The notes under the pieces: model-generated
What the model saw: only the letters and a program-made list of their open reading frames with translations
Databases searched by the model: none
What the model was told of the DNA's origin: nothing
Shown here: one piece after another, positions 25,247-33,092 of the stretch
Layout of the letters: every line of letters starts with the position of its first letter
Position numbering within the stretch: the stretch's first letter is position 1
Source: Acuticoccus kalidii
GTDB taxonomy: Bacteria; Pseudomonadota; Alphaproteobacteria; Rhizobiales; Amorphaceae
Assembly (NCBI RefSeq): GCF_021556395.1
Contig: NZ_JAKGCS010000006.1
Span: 372,001 to 436,000, forward strand
Length of the DNA stretch: 64,000 nt
Direction: 5' to 3'
Program-made: the position numbers and the translations under genes

Positions 25247-25969
25247 GTGAGCGAGCACAGCAAGGTGGACAGCGCGGTCTTGCGCGCCCTTCCCGCCGGC
25301 GGTGCGATCGGCGCGGCCGGCGGGCGCGTCTACGAGGATTTGCGCCACCGGATCGTCAACATGGAGATCGTGCCGGACACGATTTTGTCGCGCGCCGCGC
25401 TCGCTCGCGAATATGGCGTCAGTCAGACCCCGATCCGCGAGGCGATCCAGCGGCTCGATCAAGACGGCCTCGTGCGCACCTTCCCGCAGTCCCGCACGGT
25501 GGTGACGCGGATCGACGCGGCGGAACTCTTCGAGGCCCATTTCCTCCGCACCGCGGTGGAGATCGAGGTCGCCCGTCAGATCGCGGCGGGGGCGAGCGAG
25601 GAGGCGCTCCGGCAGATCGAGGCGCGGATGCGGATGCATGAATCGCTCGCCGGCCACATCGACCAGATCCTCATTTTCTACGAGCTCGATCGTGATTTTC
25701 ACGGCCAGCTCTTCGCGACCGTCGGTCATCACGGCATCCACACGATGCTCGTCGGCCGCTCCGGCCACCTCGCCCGCGCGCGGCGGCTCGAGGAGCCGAC
25801 GGCGGAGCGGATGCAGATCGTGGTGGAGGAGCATCGCGCGGTGATGGAGGGGCTTCGCGCGCGCGATCCGGACGCGGCGGCGGCCGCGATGCGCGCGCAT
25901 CTCAACAGCACGATCGCGCGGATCGAGAAGCTGCGCGTGCGCTTTCCGGACGCCTTCTCTCCGGCCTGA
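25247..25969 (+). CDS. GntR-family regulator, FadR/FCD subgroup
   Basis: A 240-residue regulator. The N-terminal winged helix (about 20-80) has RIVNMEIVPDTILSRAALAREYGVSQTPIREAIQRL, typical of FadR-type GntR proteins. The C-terminal FCD ligand domain has the metal-binding pattern D-x-x-x-H (ELDRDFHGQL) and later His residues (EEHRAVMEGL, MRAHLNSTI). I prefer the GTG at 25247, preceded by AAGGGCGG; a GTG at 25199 in the same frame is an alternative. It is divergent from the IlvD/talarate/RraA/UxaA genes and probably represses them until a sugar acid or keto-deoxy acid binds. Confidence 0.87.
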   Translation: MSEHSKVDSAVLRALPAGGAIGAAGGRVYEDLRHRIVNMEIVPDTILSRAALAREYGVSQTPIREAIQRLDQDGLVRTFPQSRTVVTRIDAAELFEAHFLRTAVEIEVARQIAAGASEEALRQIEARMRMHESLAGHIDQILIFYELDRDFHGQLFATVGHHGIHTMLVGRSGHLARARRLEEPTAERMQIVVEEHRAVMEGLRARDPDAAAAAMRAHLNSTIARIEKLRVRFPDAFSPA

Positions 25970-26090
25970 CGGGCGGACGGCGCCGGCGATCGTTGCGGCA
26001 GCGTGCGGCCGCAATCGCGGACCGTGCGGCGCACCGCATTTCAAAATCGCCTGAGGCCCGCGGCCCGCTGAAATGCTGAACTCATGGTCA

Positions 26091-26905
26091 GCGATTCCCA
26101 TGGGCGCAGCCGCGTGATTCAAACTCTCGGCGTTCGGGTGTCTGGACGGGACGCGTTACGATTTGAGCGATATCGGGTTGCCGCTCGTCAAACTCCTCTT
26201 GCCATTGGCGCCGCCGTGCCAGCAGAGGGGCGACGATTGGCGCGTTCCGAACGGCACCTTCGGGCTTTTGCGCGCTGGCTCGCCATCGAGCGATCTGCCC
26301 GCTCGGTACCGGCCTTAAACGCTGCTCCACAACCGCTGCAACAGGTTGGACCAATCGCGGTATGTGGCTGGCGCTGTTCGAGGCGCTGGCTCGGGAGGAG
26401 CCGGCTGCGTTGAAGCTCACCCGCAGCTCGATTGTGAGGCCCGACCGCCTCGCCTGCGCAAACAGGGGTTTCGCATCACGCTATCGACCCTTTTGGTGAA
26501 GGATTGGCGGCCAAACTCCACGCTGTCGTCAACGCACGTCGCCTGCCGGTTCGCTTCCTGAACCCTGGCCAAGCGGCGGATAGGGCGACCGCCTTGGTCC
26601 TCTTGGACGGCTTGGCCCTTGCGCCGGATATCGGCGCAAGGGCCATAGCGCGAAGGCACTCATCGACTGGTGCGCCGCACGCCGCGACCGCGCGCATCCC
26701 GCGCCCGCGTGACCTTCGCGTCATCCGCAGCATCGCGTCGGAACACGGCCGACGGCACAACCTCGGCGAACGCGGCTTCAATACATCCAAGCGCGTTCGC
26801 CGCGTCGCGACCCGGTTCGACAAGCCGGCGCCCACCCCATGGCAGCCGTCGCCCTCGTATCCTCCCGCTTTGGATTTTGCCGCCATGAGGCCACGACCGA
26901 GACAG
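26091..26905 (+). pseudogene. Decayed IS5-family transposase
   Basis: Fragments of an IS5-type transposase can be followed in several frames with stops and shifts between them. Near 26160 is DLSDIGLPLVKLLLPLAP with DDWRVPNGTFGLLRAG and DLPARYRP; from 26362 is MWLALFEALAREEPAALKLT with RSSIV; near 26530-26600 are traces of the second catalytic region; near 26740-26830 is RRHNLGERGFNTSKRVRRVATRFDKPA, the usual C-terminal Arg-rich helix with the catalytic Glu lost. The left end (26091-26119, GATTCCCATGGGCGCAGCC...) looks like a terminal repeat; no matching right end is visible. It cannot be active. It marks an old insertion between the GntR and osmC genes. Confidence 0.75.
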
Positions 26906-27015
26906 ACCTGGCGACAAATCCCATCCGCCGCCTATGTTGCATTCTGAGCGTTGCCGAAAGGCGCGCCCGACTGCTGACCGGACGGGATCCGCCGTCCAAT
27001 CATGGGAGCAAATGC

Positions 27016-27444
27016 ATGAAACGGAGTGCTTCGGCCGTCTGGAAGGGGTCGCTCAAGGATGGAGGCGGCGCGCTTTCGAGCCCCTCCGGCGTCCTCGACG
27101 ACACGCCCTATTCCTTCAAGACCCGCTTCGGCGAGGGTGTCACCGGCACCAATCCGGAAGAGTTGATCGCCGCGGCGCATGCGGGCTGCTTCACGATGGC
27201 GCTGTCCAATGCGCTTTCGCAGGCGGGGCATCCTCCGACCGAGATCGACACCACCGCCACCGTTCAGCTCGATCAGGTCGAGGGGGGCTTTTCGATTTCC
27301 AAGGTCGATCTCGTGACGAAGGCGACCGTGCCGGGCGTCACGGCCGACGAGTTCGCGAGCTTTGCGAAGGGCGCGAAGGAGAATTGCCCCGTCTCCAAGC
27401 TCCTCAAGGCGGAGATCACGCTCGACGCGAAGTTGGCGGGCTGA
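27016..27444 (+). CDS. osmC: OsmC-type peroxiredoxin
   Basis: A 142-residue thiol peroxidase for organic hydroperoxides. It has the OsmC landmarks: SASAVWKGSLKDGGG, GTNPEELIAAAHAGCFTMAL with peroxidatic C58, and ENCPVSKLLKAEITLDAKL with resolving C124. Length and sequence fit OsmC rather than Ohr. The ATG at 27016 follows GGGAG. It lies behind the IS5 remnant and is convergent with a DJ-1/PfpI gene, another stress-type protein, with a strong hairpin between them. Confidence 0.9.
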   Translation: MKRSASAVWKGSLKDGGGALSSPSGVLDDTPYSFKTRFGEGVTGTNPEELIAAAHAGCFTMALSNALSQAGHPPTEIDTTATVQLDQVEGGFSISKVDLVTKATVPGVTADEFASFAKGAKENCPVSKLLKAEITLDAKLAG

Positions 27445-27456
27445 TCTCTGACGAAT

Positions 27457-27487
27457 ACGGTCGGCGCGGATCGCCTGCGCCGACCGT
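27457..27487. terminator. Bidirectional hairpin between osmC and the DJ-1/PfpI gene
   Basis: ACGGTCGGCGC (27457-27467) and GCGCCGACCGT (27477-27487) form a perfect 11-bp stem with a 9-base loop between two convergent stops. There is no T-run on either side, but the symmetry and position fit a shared terminator. Confidence 0.6.
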
Positions 27488-27509
27488 TCGACATCGCACC
27501 CGGATCGCC

Positions 27510-28070
27510 TCAGGCGGCGACACGCATATGCCGCCCTTCGCCGATCTCCTCGATGATCTTTTCGCAGAAGGCGTCGAGGTCTCCCGGATTGCGGGACGTG
27601 ATGATGCCCTGATCGGCGACGACTTTGGCGTCGTGCCACACGCCGCCGGCGTTCGCGACGTCGGTCTTGATCGAGTGATACGACGTCACGTTCCGGCCCG
27701 CGATGATCCCCGCCTCGACGAGCATCCAGGGCCCGTGGCAGATCGCGGCGATCGAAATCCCGGCATTATAGGCGTCGCGTACGAACCGGACGGCGGCCGG
27801 AACGGTCCGCAGGACGTCCGGATTGATCTGCCCGCCGGGCAGGACGAGCGCGTCATAGTCGCTGGCGCGGGCGTCGGAGAGCGCGAGGTCGACGTCGACG
27901 CTCTCGCCCCAATCGGTCTTGTCCCAGCTGCGGATCGATCCCGCCTCAGGGGCGATCACGACCACCTCCGCCCCCGCTTCGCTCAGCTGCCGTTTCGGCT
28001 CGAAGAGCTCCGACTTTTCGAAGCCGTCGGTCGCGAGGATGGCGATCTTGGCGTTCTTGATATCGGTCAT
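27510..28070 (-). CDS. DJ-1/PfpI-family protein
   Basis: A 186-residue class I glutamine-amidotransferase-like protein of the DJ-1/PfpI/YhbO type. The nucleophile elbow is AAICHGPW with C111 and H112, and the partner Glu lies near E18 (DGFEKSE). C-terminal SRNPGDLDAFCEKIIEEIG is typical. Members are reported as proteases, glyoxalases or protein deglycases, so I assign only a stress or repair role. The start at 28070 opens on MTDIKNAKIAILATDGFE; the frame is open far upstream, but that part is antisense to the epimerase. Confidence 0.88.
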   Translation of the reverse strand: MTDIKNAKIAILATDGFEKSELFEPKRQLSEAGAEVVVIAPEAGSIRSWDKTDWGESVDVDLALSDARASDYDALVLPGGQINPDVLRTVPAAVRFVRDAYNAGISIAAICHGPWMLVEAGIIAGRNVTSYHSIKTDVANAGGVWHDAKVVADQGIITSRNPGDLDAFCEKIIEEIGEGRHMRVAA

Positions 28071-28391
28071 GGCCAACTCCTTGCCTGACGCGCCCCATGC
28101 GGCCGCGGTCGCTCGGGGCGCCTGTGGGTCGAAGCGAGCATCACGGCAATTCGTTCCGTTCGGCGGTGGCCGTTGGGGCGAGGGCGTCACCATGTCGCTG
28201 ACGCGGGCGGGCCGGGTCACGGAGGCTGAAATCGCGGTTTCGCGGGCGATTTGTCCGACGCGGCGGCTGGCGGCTCGCGGCCCGCGCCGCGTCGCGATCT
28301 GCGGGCCGCGGAATTGACCTTTGCGCCGCACGGCGCGCTCATGGAGGATGAGGCGGCGGGACACGGCGATGCGGCCGCGAGAGGAGGGACG

Positions 28392-29444
28392 ATGAAGGTT
28401 CTGGTCACCGGCGCGGCGGGTTTCATCGGCTTTCACACCGCGCGGCGCCTTCTCGAGCGTGGCGACAGCGTCGTTGGCTACGACAATGTGAACGACTATT
28501 ATGACGTGTCGCTGAAGGAGGCCCGTCTTGCCCTTCTCGCAGAGGCGGCCCAACGCCTCGGCGCCGACTTCCGCTTCGTGCGGGCCGACGTCGCCGATGC
28601 GCCGGCGGTAAGCGCCACCTTCGCCGAGCATGGGTTCGACCGGGTGATCCACCTCGCGGCGCAGGCGGGCGTCCGGCACAGCCTCGTCAATCCGGGCGCC
28701 TACACGCAGTCCAATCTCGTCGGCTTCACCAACATTTTGGAAGCCTGCCGCCACAATGCCGTCGGTCACCTCACCTACGCGTCGACGTCCTCGGTCTATG
28801 GGGCGAACACGACGCTGCCGTTCAGCGAGCATCAAGGCGTCGATCACCCGCTCCAATTCTATGCCGCGACCAAACGGGCGAACGAGTTGATGGCGCACAG
28901 CTACAGCCACCTTTTCCGCCTGCCGACGACGGGGCTGCGCTTCTTCACGGTCTATGGCCCGTGGGGGCGGCCCGACATGGCGCTGTTTCTCTTCACGCGG
29001 AAGATCCTCGCGGGCGAGCCGATCCCGGTGTTCAATCACGGCAACCACTCCCGCGACTTCACCTTCGTGGACGATATCGTCGAGGGTGTCATCCGGGCGA
29101 GCGATACGCCGGCGGCGCCCGCGGATGGCTTCGACCCGGCCGCTCCCGATCCCGCGACGTCGAACGCGCCGTTCCGCCTGTTCAATATCGGCAACAGCGA
29201 TCCGGTCACGCTGTCGGCCTATATCGACGCGCTCGAGGCTTCGCTCGGCCGCAAGGCGACGCGCGAACTCCTTCCCATGCAGCCCGGCGACGTTCCGGAC
29301 ACCTTCTCCGACACCTCCGCCTTGGAGGCGGCCGTCGGCTACCGCCCGGAGACCTCGGTCGCGACGGGCGTTGCCGCGTTCGTCGCCTGGTACCTCGATT
29401 ATTATGGCGAGACGGCGGCCGGACCGTCGGGCCCGCGCGGGTAG
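28392..29444 (+). CDS. NAD-dependent sugar epimerase, UDP-glucuronate 4-epimerase-like
   Basis: A 350-residue extended SDR enzyme. Rossmann motif [16 protein letters not shown] at 5-20, catalytic Y157 and K161 in [10 protein letters not shown], and Ser in STSSVYG (131-137). The stretches [17 protein letters not shown] and [22 protein letters not shown] are characteristic of UDP-glucuronate 4-epimerases (CapI/LspL type), which make UDP-galacturonate for surface polysaccharide. GAGGAGGGA precedes the ATG at 28392. No polysaccharide synthesis genes are adjacent, apart from a hexapeptide acyltransferase 540 bp away on the other strand. Confidence 0.88.
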   Translation: MKVLVTGAAGFIGFHTARRLLERGDSVVGYDNVNDYYDVSLKEARLALLAEAAQRLGADFRFVRADVADAPAVSATFAEHGFDRVIHLAAQAGVRHSLVNPGAYTQSNLVGFTNILEACRHNAVGHLTYASTSSVYGANTTLPFSEHQGVDHPLQFYAATKRANELMAHSYSHLFRLPTTGLRFFTVYGPWGRPDMALFLFTRKILAGEPIPVFNHGNHSRDFTFVDDIVEGVIRASDTPAAPADGFDPAAPDPATSNAPFRLFNIGNSDPVTLSAYIDALEASLGRKATRELLPMQPGDVPDTFSDTSALEAAVGYRPETSVATGVAAFVAWYLDYYGETAAGPSGPRG

Positions 29445-29984
29445 GCCGGAACGGGCGATGCGTCTGGGGGAGCAAGGTTCACCGAGTGGCCGGCAAGAGC
29501 CGTTCTTGGCGATGCGGCGTCGCCGTGAGGGTGATGTATTCGCGCTCGGCCGGTTTGCCGGACGGGCGGCGGGCAAAGTCGCTGCGGACGAGGCTGTTGA
29601 CGAGATTGCGGCCTGCGCGATCGCGGCTTCGTAACGCGCGGCGCACGAGGGCCGCGGCGTGGTTCCCTCAGGCTGCGAGGCGCGGAGCCGGCAATGTGGC
29701 CGGATGACGGTTCGCTGCCACCTAAAGGGTCGATCGGGGCGCGCGAAGCGCCGTCTCGGCTTTGGGCGAAAAGATCTCGGCATCGGCGGTCTTCATATGG
29801 CGCGCCATCTCGGATCGGTGGGCGTTCGTCGGCCGGCTTCGGACCGTTCGATTGCGGCGTAGGGAGGCGGCGGCGTCGCGGCCATTCTCGGGCGCTCAAT
29901 TGGAGGCCGTGGCGCCGCCGCCAGGCCGCGTGACGGGCGGCGGGCGGGCGAGGCGGCCGACTATTCTATCCGACATGATGGGCT
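29445..29984. other. 540-bp region without a convincing gene
   Basis: Between the epimerase stop and the acyltransferase stop I find only Arg/Pro-rich open frames in several directions, with no RBS or family motif. One minus-strand stretch ending near 29470 (NLVNSLVRSDFARRP... YITLTATPHRQERLLPATR) reads more like real protein than the rest and could be the tail of a decayed gene. The last 20 bases belong to a tandem repeat. Confidence 0.4.
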
Positions 29985-30002
29985 CTATCCGACATGATGG
30001 GC
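29965..30002. repeat. Perfect tandem duplication, 2 x 19 bp
   Basis: TCTATCCGACATGATGGGC occurs twice head to tail (29965-29983 and 29984-30002). The minus-strand stop codon of the acyltransferase lies in the copy nearer the gene. It may be a slippage duplication or the end of a lost insertion element. Confidence 0.9.
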
Positions 30003-30662
30003 ATGGCGCCCGATGCCATGTCGATGCGCTGTCGAGGCGCGCATGGGAGGACGAGGCGGTGGCGTGACCGCGGTGCCGTGGACCGTCGCCGGGACGCCGC
30101 AAAGATAGACGTTCGGCGGAAACACGCCCTGAACCACACTGTTGGGCGCCACCACGGTTCCCGCGCCGAGGCGAGTACCCGGCCCGATGCGGGTGTTGCG
30201 GCCGACAAGCACATTGTCGCCGATCACCACGGCGGTGGATCCGCGGGGAGCGCCGGTTCCGACCGTGCGGATGCGGGCGGCATCGTCGCTCACGATGACG
30301 CCGTCGGCGAGGGCGACGTTGCTGCCGATGCTGACGAGGCGGCGTGCGACGAGCGCGCACCCAGCATCGAGCAGCGTGTCGTCCCCGACGATGATCGTTC
30401 CGGACCGGCCCGTTTCCAGCCGGACGCCGGGGCCGATGATACAGTCCGAACCGATGGTGATGTCGAGGCAGAGGCCGACGTGTCGCATGTTGCCGAACAC
30501 GAGTGCTCCGGGGCCGACATGGCGCCAGAAGAGAGGGCACGTCGCGCGGAGGAGGTCCGCGCGAAAACGGGGGAGAGCCGGGCCTTTCGCCACGCCGTCC
30601 CGGCGGATTTTTCGGCCGGGAGAAGCGGGTTTGGCGACGGAATGGTCGTTGTGGCGAGACAT
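29985..30662 (-). CDS. Left-handed beta-helix (hexapeptide) acyltransferase, serine-acetyltransferase-like
   Basis: A 225-residue protein. After a polar N-terminus (about 1-45) come successive hexapeptide turns: ITIGSDCIIGPGVRLE, IIVGDDTLLDAGCAL, VSIGSNVALADGVIV, VVIGDNVLVGRNTRIGPGTRLGAGTVVAPNSVV, ending in YLCGVPA. This is the fold of trimeric acetyl- or acyl-CoA transferases for sugars, serine or antibiotics. The acceptor cannot be told. The ATG at 30662 is chosen over an upstream in-frame start because GGGGACG precedes it. The last residues (HAHHVG) are encoded by the 19-bp tandem repeat, so the C-terminus may be abnormal. Divergent from fdsG. Confidence 0.8.
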   Translation of the reverse strand: MSRHNDHSVAKPASPGRKIRRDGVAKGPALPRFRADLLRATCPLFWRHVGPGALVFGNMRHVGLCLDITIGSDCIIGPGVRLETGRSGTIIVGDDTLLDAGCALVARRLVSIGSNVALADGVIVSDDAARIRTVGTGAPRGSTAVVIGDNVLVGRNTRIGPGTRLGAGTVVAPNSVVQGVFPPNVYLCGVPATVHGTAVTPPPRPPMRASTAHRHGIGRHAHHVG

Positions 30663-30788
30663 CAGCGTCCCCAAGCCTTGGCGCGCCGAATGCGGCGCCG
30701 GGCCCCACGGGCCCCTCGGTGTCAACGATTGGTTGTCCTAAGCTGCGCAGCCACAGGCGGTGTTGTCAACATAAAAAGCAATGATAGG

Positions 30789-30817
30789 TTGTGATCGTGC
30801 TTTGATCATCGTATGCT
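30789..30817 (+). promoter_or_regulatory. Possible fds promoter
   Basis: TTGTGA (30789-30794) and TATGCT (30812-30817) with a 17-bp spacer resemble a sigma-70 promoter, 56 bp before the ATG of fdsG and in the most AT-rich part of the divergent gap. It also argues against a start codon at 30813. Confidence 0.4.
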
Positions 30818-30872
30818 TGCGTCGCGTCTCGGAGCGCATCTAGAATGGAGGACCAAAGGGAAGGCGCAATCA

Positions 30873-31328
30873 ATGCGCCCGATTTCGGGAGCCGAAGCGT
30901 TGAGGAGCAGCGTCGATACCTTCGATGCGATCATCGCGGCGCATCGCGACCGTGACGGACCGCTCTTGCCGATCCTGCACGACATCCAGGCGACGTTCGG
31001 TGCGGTCGACGAGGCGGCCAAGCGCCATGTCGCCGAGGCGTTGAACCTCACCCGTGCCGAGGTCCACGGGGTCGTGAGCTTCTATCACGATTTCCGCGAC
31101 ACGCCGGCCGAGCGACCGGTCGTCAAGCTATGCCGCGCCGAGGCGTGCCAGGCGCGCGGTGCGGAAGCGCTCGCGGCGAAGGCGGAGGCACTCGCGGCCG
31201 GACGTGCGGTGGTCGAGCCGGTCTATTGTCTCGGCCTCTGCGCGATCGGACCGGCGGCGATGGTGGGGACGACGCCCTACGCACGGCTCGACGAAACGGC
31301 CTTTGCGCGCCTCGTCGAGGAGCTCTGA
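30873..31328 (+). CDS. fdsG: Formate dehydrogenase gamma subunit (NuoE-like, [2Fe-2S])
   Basis: A 151-residue homologue of the 24-kDa NuoE subunit. In the soluble NAD-dependent formate dehydrogenase it carries one [2Fe-2S] cluster on the electron path to FMN. The cluster cysteines are in KLCRAEACQARG (about 86-92) and VYCLGLCAIGPA (about 119-123). The ATG at 30873 follows GGGAAGG; an in-frame ATG at 30813 is less likely. It is the first gene of fdsGBA-fdsD-fdhD, 1 bp before fdsB. No LysR-type fdsR lies beside it. Confidence 0.92.
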   Translation: MRPISGAEALRSSVDTFDAIIAAHRDRDGPLLPILHDIQATFGAVDEAAKRHVAEALNLTRAEVHGVVSFYHDFRDTPAERPVVKLCRAEACQARGAEALAAKAEALAAGRAVVEPVYCLGLCAIGPAAMVGTTPYARLDETAFARLVEEL

Positions 31329-31329
31329 G

Positions 31330-32871
31330 ATGCGTATCGCGATACCCGATGACGCGGCCGCTATCGCCTGCGGCGCCGACGCCGTGGCCACCGCTTTCGC
31401 CGGCCATGCGCCGGAAGCGGAGATCGTGCGCACGTCGAGCTACGGGATGCTTTGGCTCGAGCCGCTCGTGGACATCGACGGCATCGGCTATGGTCCGGTG
31501 ACGCCGGCCGACATTCCGGCCATCCTCGCCGGCGACCGCCGCCTTTCGATCGGGCCGATCGCCGACCATCCGTTCCTCGCGCGGCAGGAGCGGCTGACAT
31601 TCGCGCGGGCGGGCCTCACCATGCCGCTAAGCCTCGAGGATTATGTCGCCACGGGCGGCTGGGCCGGCCTCTCCCGTGCCCGCGCCATCGGCCCCGCGGC
31701 GATTGTCGACGACGTGACGAAGAGCGGACTGCGCGGCCGCGGCGGCGCGGGCTTTCCCGCCGGCATCAAGTGGAAGACGGTGGCCGAGGCCGCGAGCGAG
31801 CGCAAATTCATCGTCTGCAATGCCGACGAGGGCGACAGCGGCACGTTCGCCGACCGTATGCTGATGGAGGGCGATCCCTACGCCCTTCTCGAAGGCATGG
31901 CGATCGCCGGGCTCGCGGTGGGCGCAATGCACGGCTTCATCTATGTGCGCTCGGAATATCCGCAGGCGATCGCCAAGCTCACCCGCGCGATCGAGGCCGC
32001 CGCGGACATCATCGCCCCGTTCCGAGTGGAGGTGCGCGTCGGCGCCGGGGCCTATGTGTGCGGCGAGGAGACCTCGCTCCTCAATTCGATCGAGGGCCGG
32101 CGCGGCGAGGTGCGCGCGAAGCCGCCCCTTCCGGCGGTCGAGGGGCTGTTCGGCAAGCCGACGGTGGTCAACAACGTCCTGACGCTCGCCGCGGTCCCGC
32201 ATATCCTCGCCGATGGCGGCGCGCGCTATGCCATGTTCGGCCACGGCCGCTCGCGCGGGACGATGCCGATCCAGCTCGCCGGCAATATCCGCCATGGCGG
32301 CCTGTTCGAGGCGCCGTTCGGCATCACGCTCGGCGAGCTCGTCCACGAGATCGGCGGCGGCACGGCGACAGGGCGGCCGGTGAAGGCGGTGCAGGTCGGC
32401 GGGCCGCTCGGCGCATATCATCCGCCCTCGATGTTCCATCTCCCGTTCGACTATGAAGCCTTCACCGAGGCCGACGGGCTGATCGGCCATGGCGGCATCG
32501 TCGTCTTCGACGACACGGCCGACATGCTGGCCCAGGCCCGCTTCTCCATGCATTTCGCGAGCGTCGAGAGCTGCGGCAAGTGTACCCCCTGCCGCATCGG
32601 CGCGATCCGCGGCCGTGAGACGCTGGACCGTATCCGCGCCGGCGGCCGGCCGGTCGATCCCGTCGAGCGGCTGCCGCAGATCCACAATGCGCGCCCCACC
32701 GCGCGCAATCTCGCCGAGGAGGTCGCCCTCCTGACCGACCTTTGCGAGACGATGAAATTCGGCTCGCTCTGCGCGCTCGGCGGCTTCACGCCCTATCCGG
32801 TGCTGAGCGCGCTCACCCATTGGCCGGAGGATTTCGGGCTCGATCCCGAACGGCGGGTGGCGGCCGAATAG
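31330..32871 (+). CDS. fdsB: Formate dehydrogenase beta subunit (NuoF-like, FMN/NAD)
   Basis: A 513-residue NAD-reducing subunit. An N-terminal thioredoxin-like part (about 1-100) is followed by the NuoF core with the NADH loop GLRGRGGAGFPAGIKW, the FMN region CNADEGDSGTFADR and YVCGEETSLLNSIEG, and the [4Fe-4S] motif ESCGKCTPCRIG with the fourth Cys in FGSLCALGG. It accepts electrons from FdsA via FdsG and reduces NAD+. The gene begins 1 bp after fdsG. A gap of about 220 bp separates it from fdsA, which is unusual. Confidence 0.93.
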   Translation: MRIAIPDDAAAIACGADAVATAFAGHAPEAEIVRTSSYGMLWLEPLVDIDGIGYGPVTPADIPAILAGDRRLSIGPIADHPFLARQERLTFARAGLTMPLSLEDYVATGGWAGLSRARAIGPAAIVDDVTKSGLRGRGGAGFPAGIKWKTVAEAASERKFIVCNADEGDSGTFADRMLMEGDPYALLEGMAIAGLAVGAMHGFIYVRSEYPQAIAKLTRAIEAAADIIAPFRVEVRVGAGAYVCGEETSLLNSIEGRRGEVRAKPPLPAVEGLFGKPTVVNNVLTLAAVPHILADGGARYAMFGHGRSRGTMPIQLAGNIRHGGLFEAPFGITLGELVHEIGGGTATGRPVKAVQVGGPLGAYHPPSMFHLPFDYEAFTEADGLIGHGGIVVFDDTADMLAQARFSMHFASVESCGKCTPCRIGAIRGRETLDRIRAGGRPVDPVERLPQIHNARPTARNLAEEVALLTDLCETMKFGSLCALGGFTPYPVLSALTHWPEDFGLDPERRVAAE

Positions 32872-33092
32872 ATGCGTGATCGGGGCCCGCGGGCGATGAT
32901 AAACCCCCGTGAGCCCTTATATGATGTGGTAGGAGCCCCTCGGCCCCGCCGTGACGGCTCCCCAGAGAGTGCGGCCCGCGAGGCCGGCGGCGATTCGGAC
33001 AGCGACCCGGCGAGCCGCGACACATGACGAGGAGGGGCGGTCGGACGGCCGAAGCGCCCGACATGCCGCGCCTCGACGGAGGGAGAGGCAGC
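32872..33092 (+). other. Long spacer inside the fds operon
   Basis: The 221 bp between fdsB and the chosen fdsA start hold no gene. There is a hairpin of GGAGCC (32932-32937) with GGCTCC (32956-32961) and a TATATGAT element (32918-32925) without a good -35 partner. It may contain an internal promoter, an attenuator or an untranslated leader; I cannot tell which. Confidence 0.45.

Noticed and set aside
28071..29783. Extension of the DJ-1/PfpI frame far upstream
   Set aside because: It stays open but is antisense to the epimerase; homologues start at MTDIKNAKIAILATDG (28070).
32872..33092. Molybdenum-cofactor riboswitch in front of fdsA
   Set aside because: The region has a simple hairpin but I cannot find the multi-stem arrangement or a tetraloop receptor typical of that class; kept only as an unexplained spacer.
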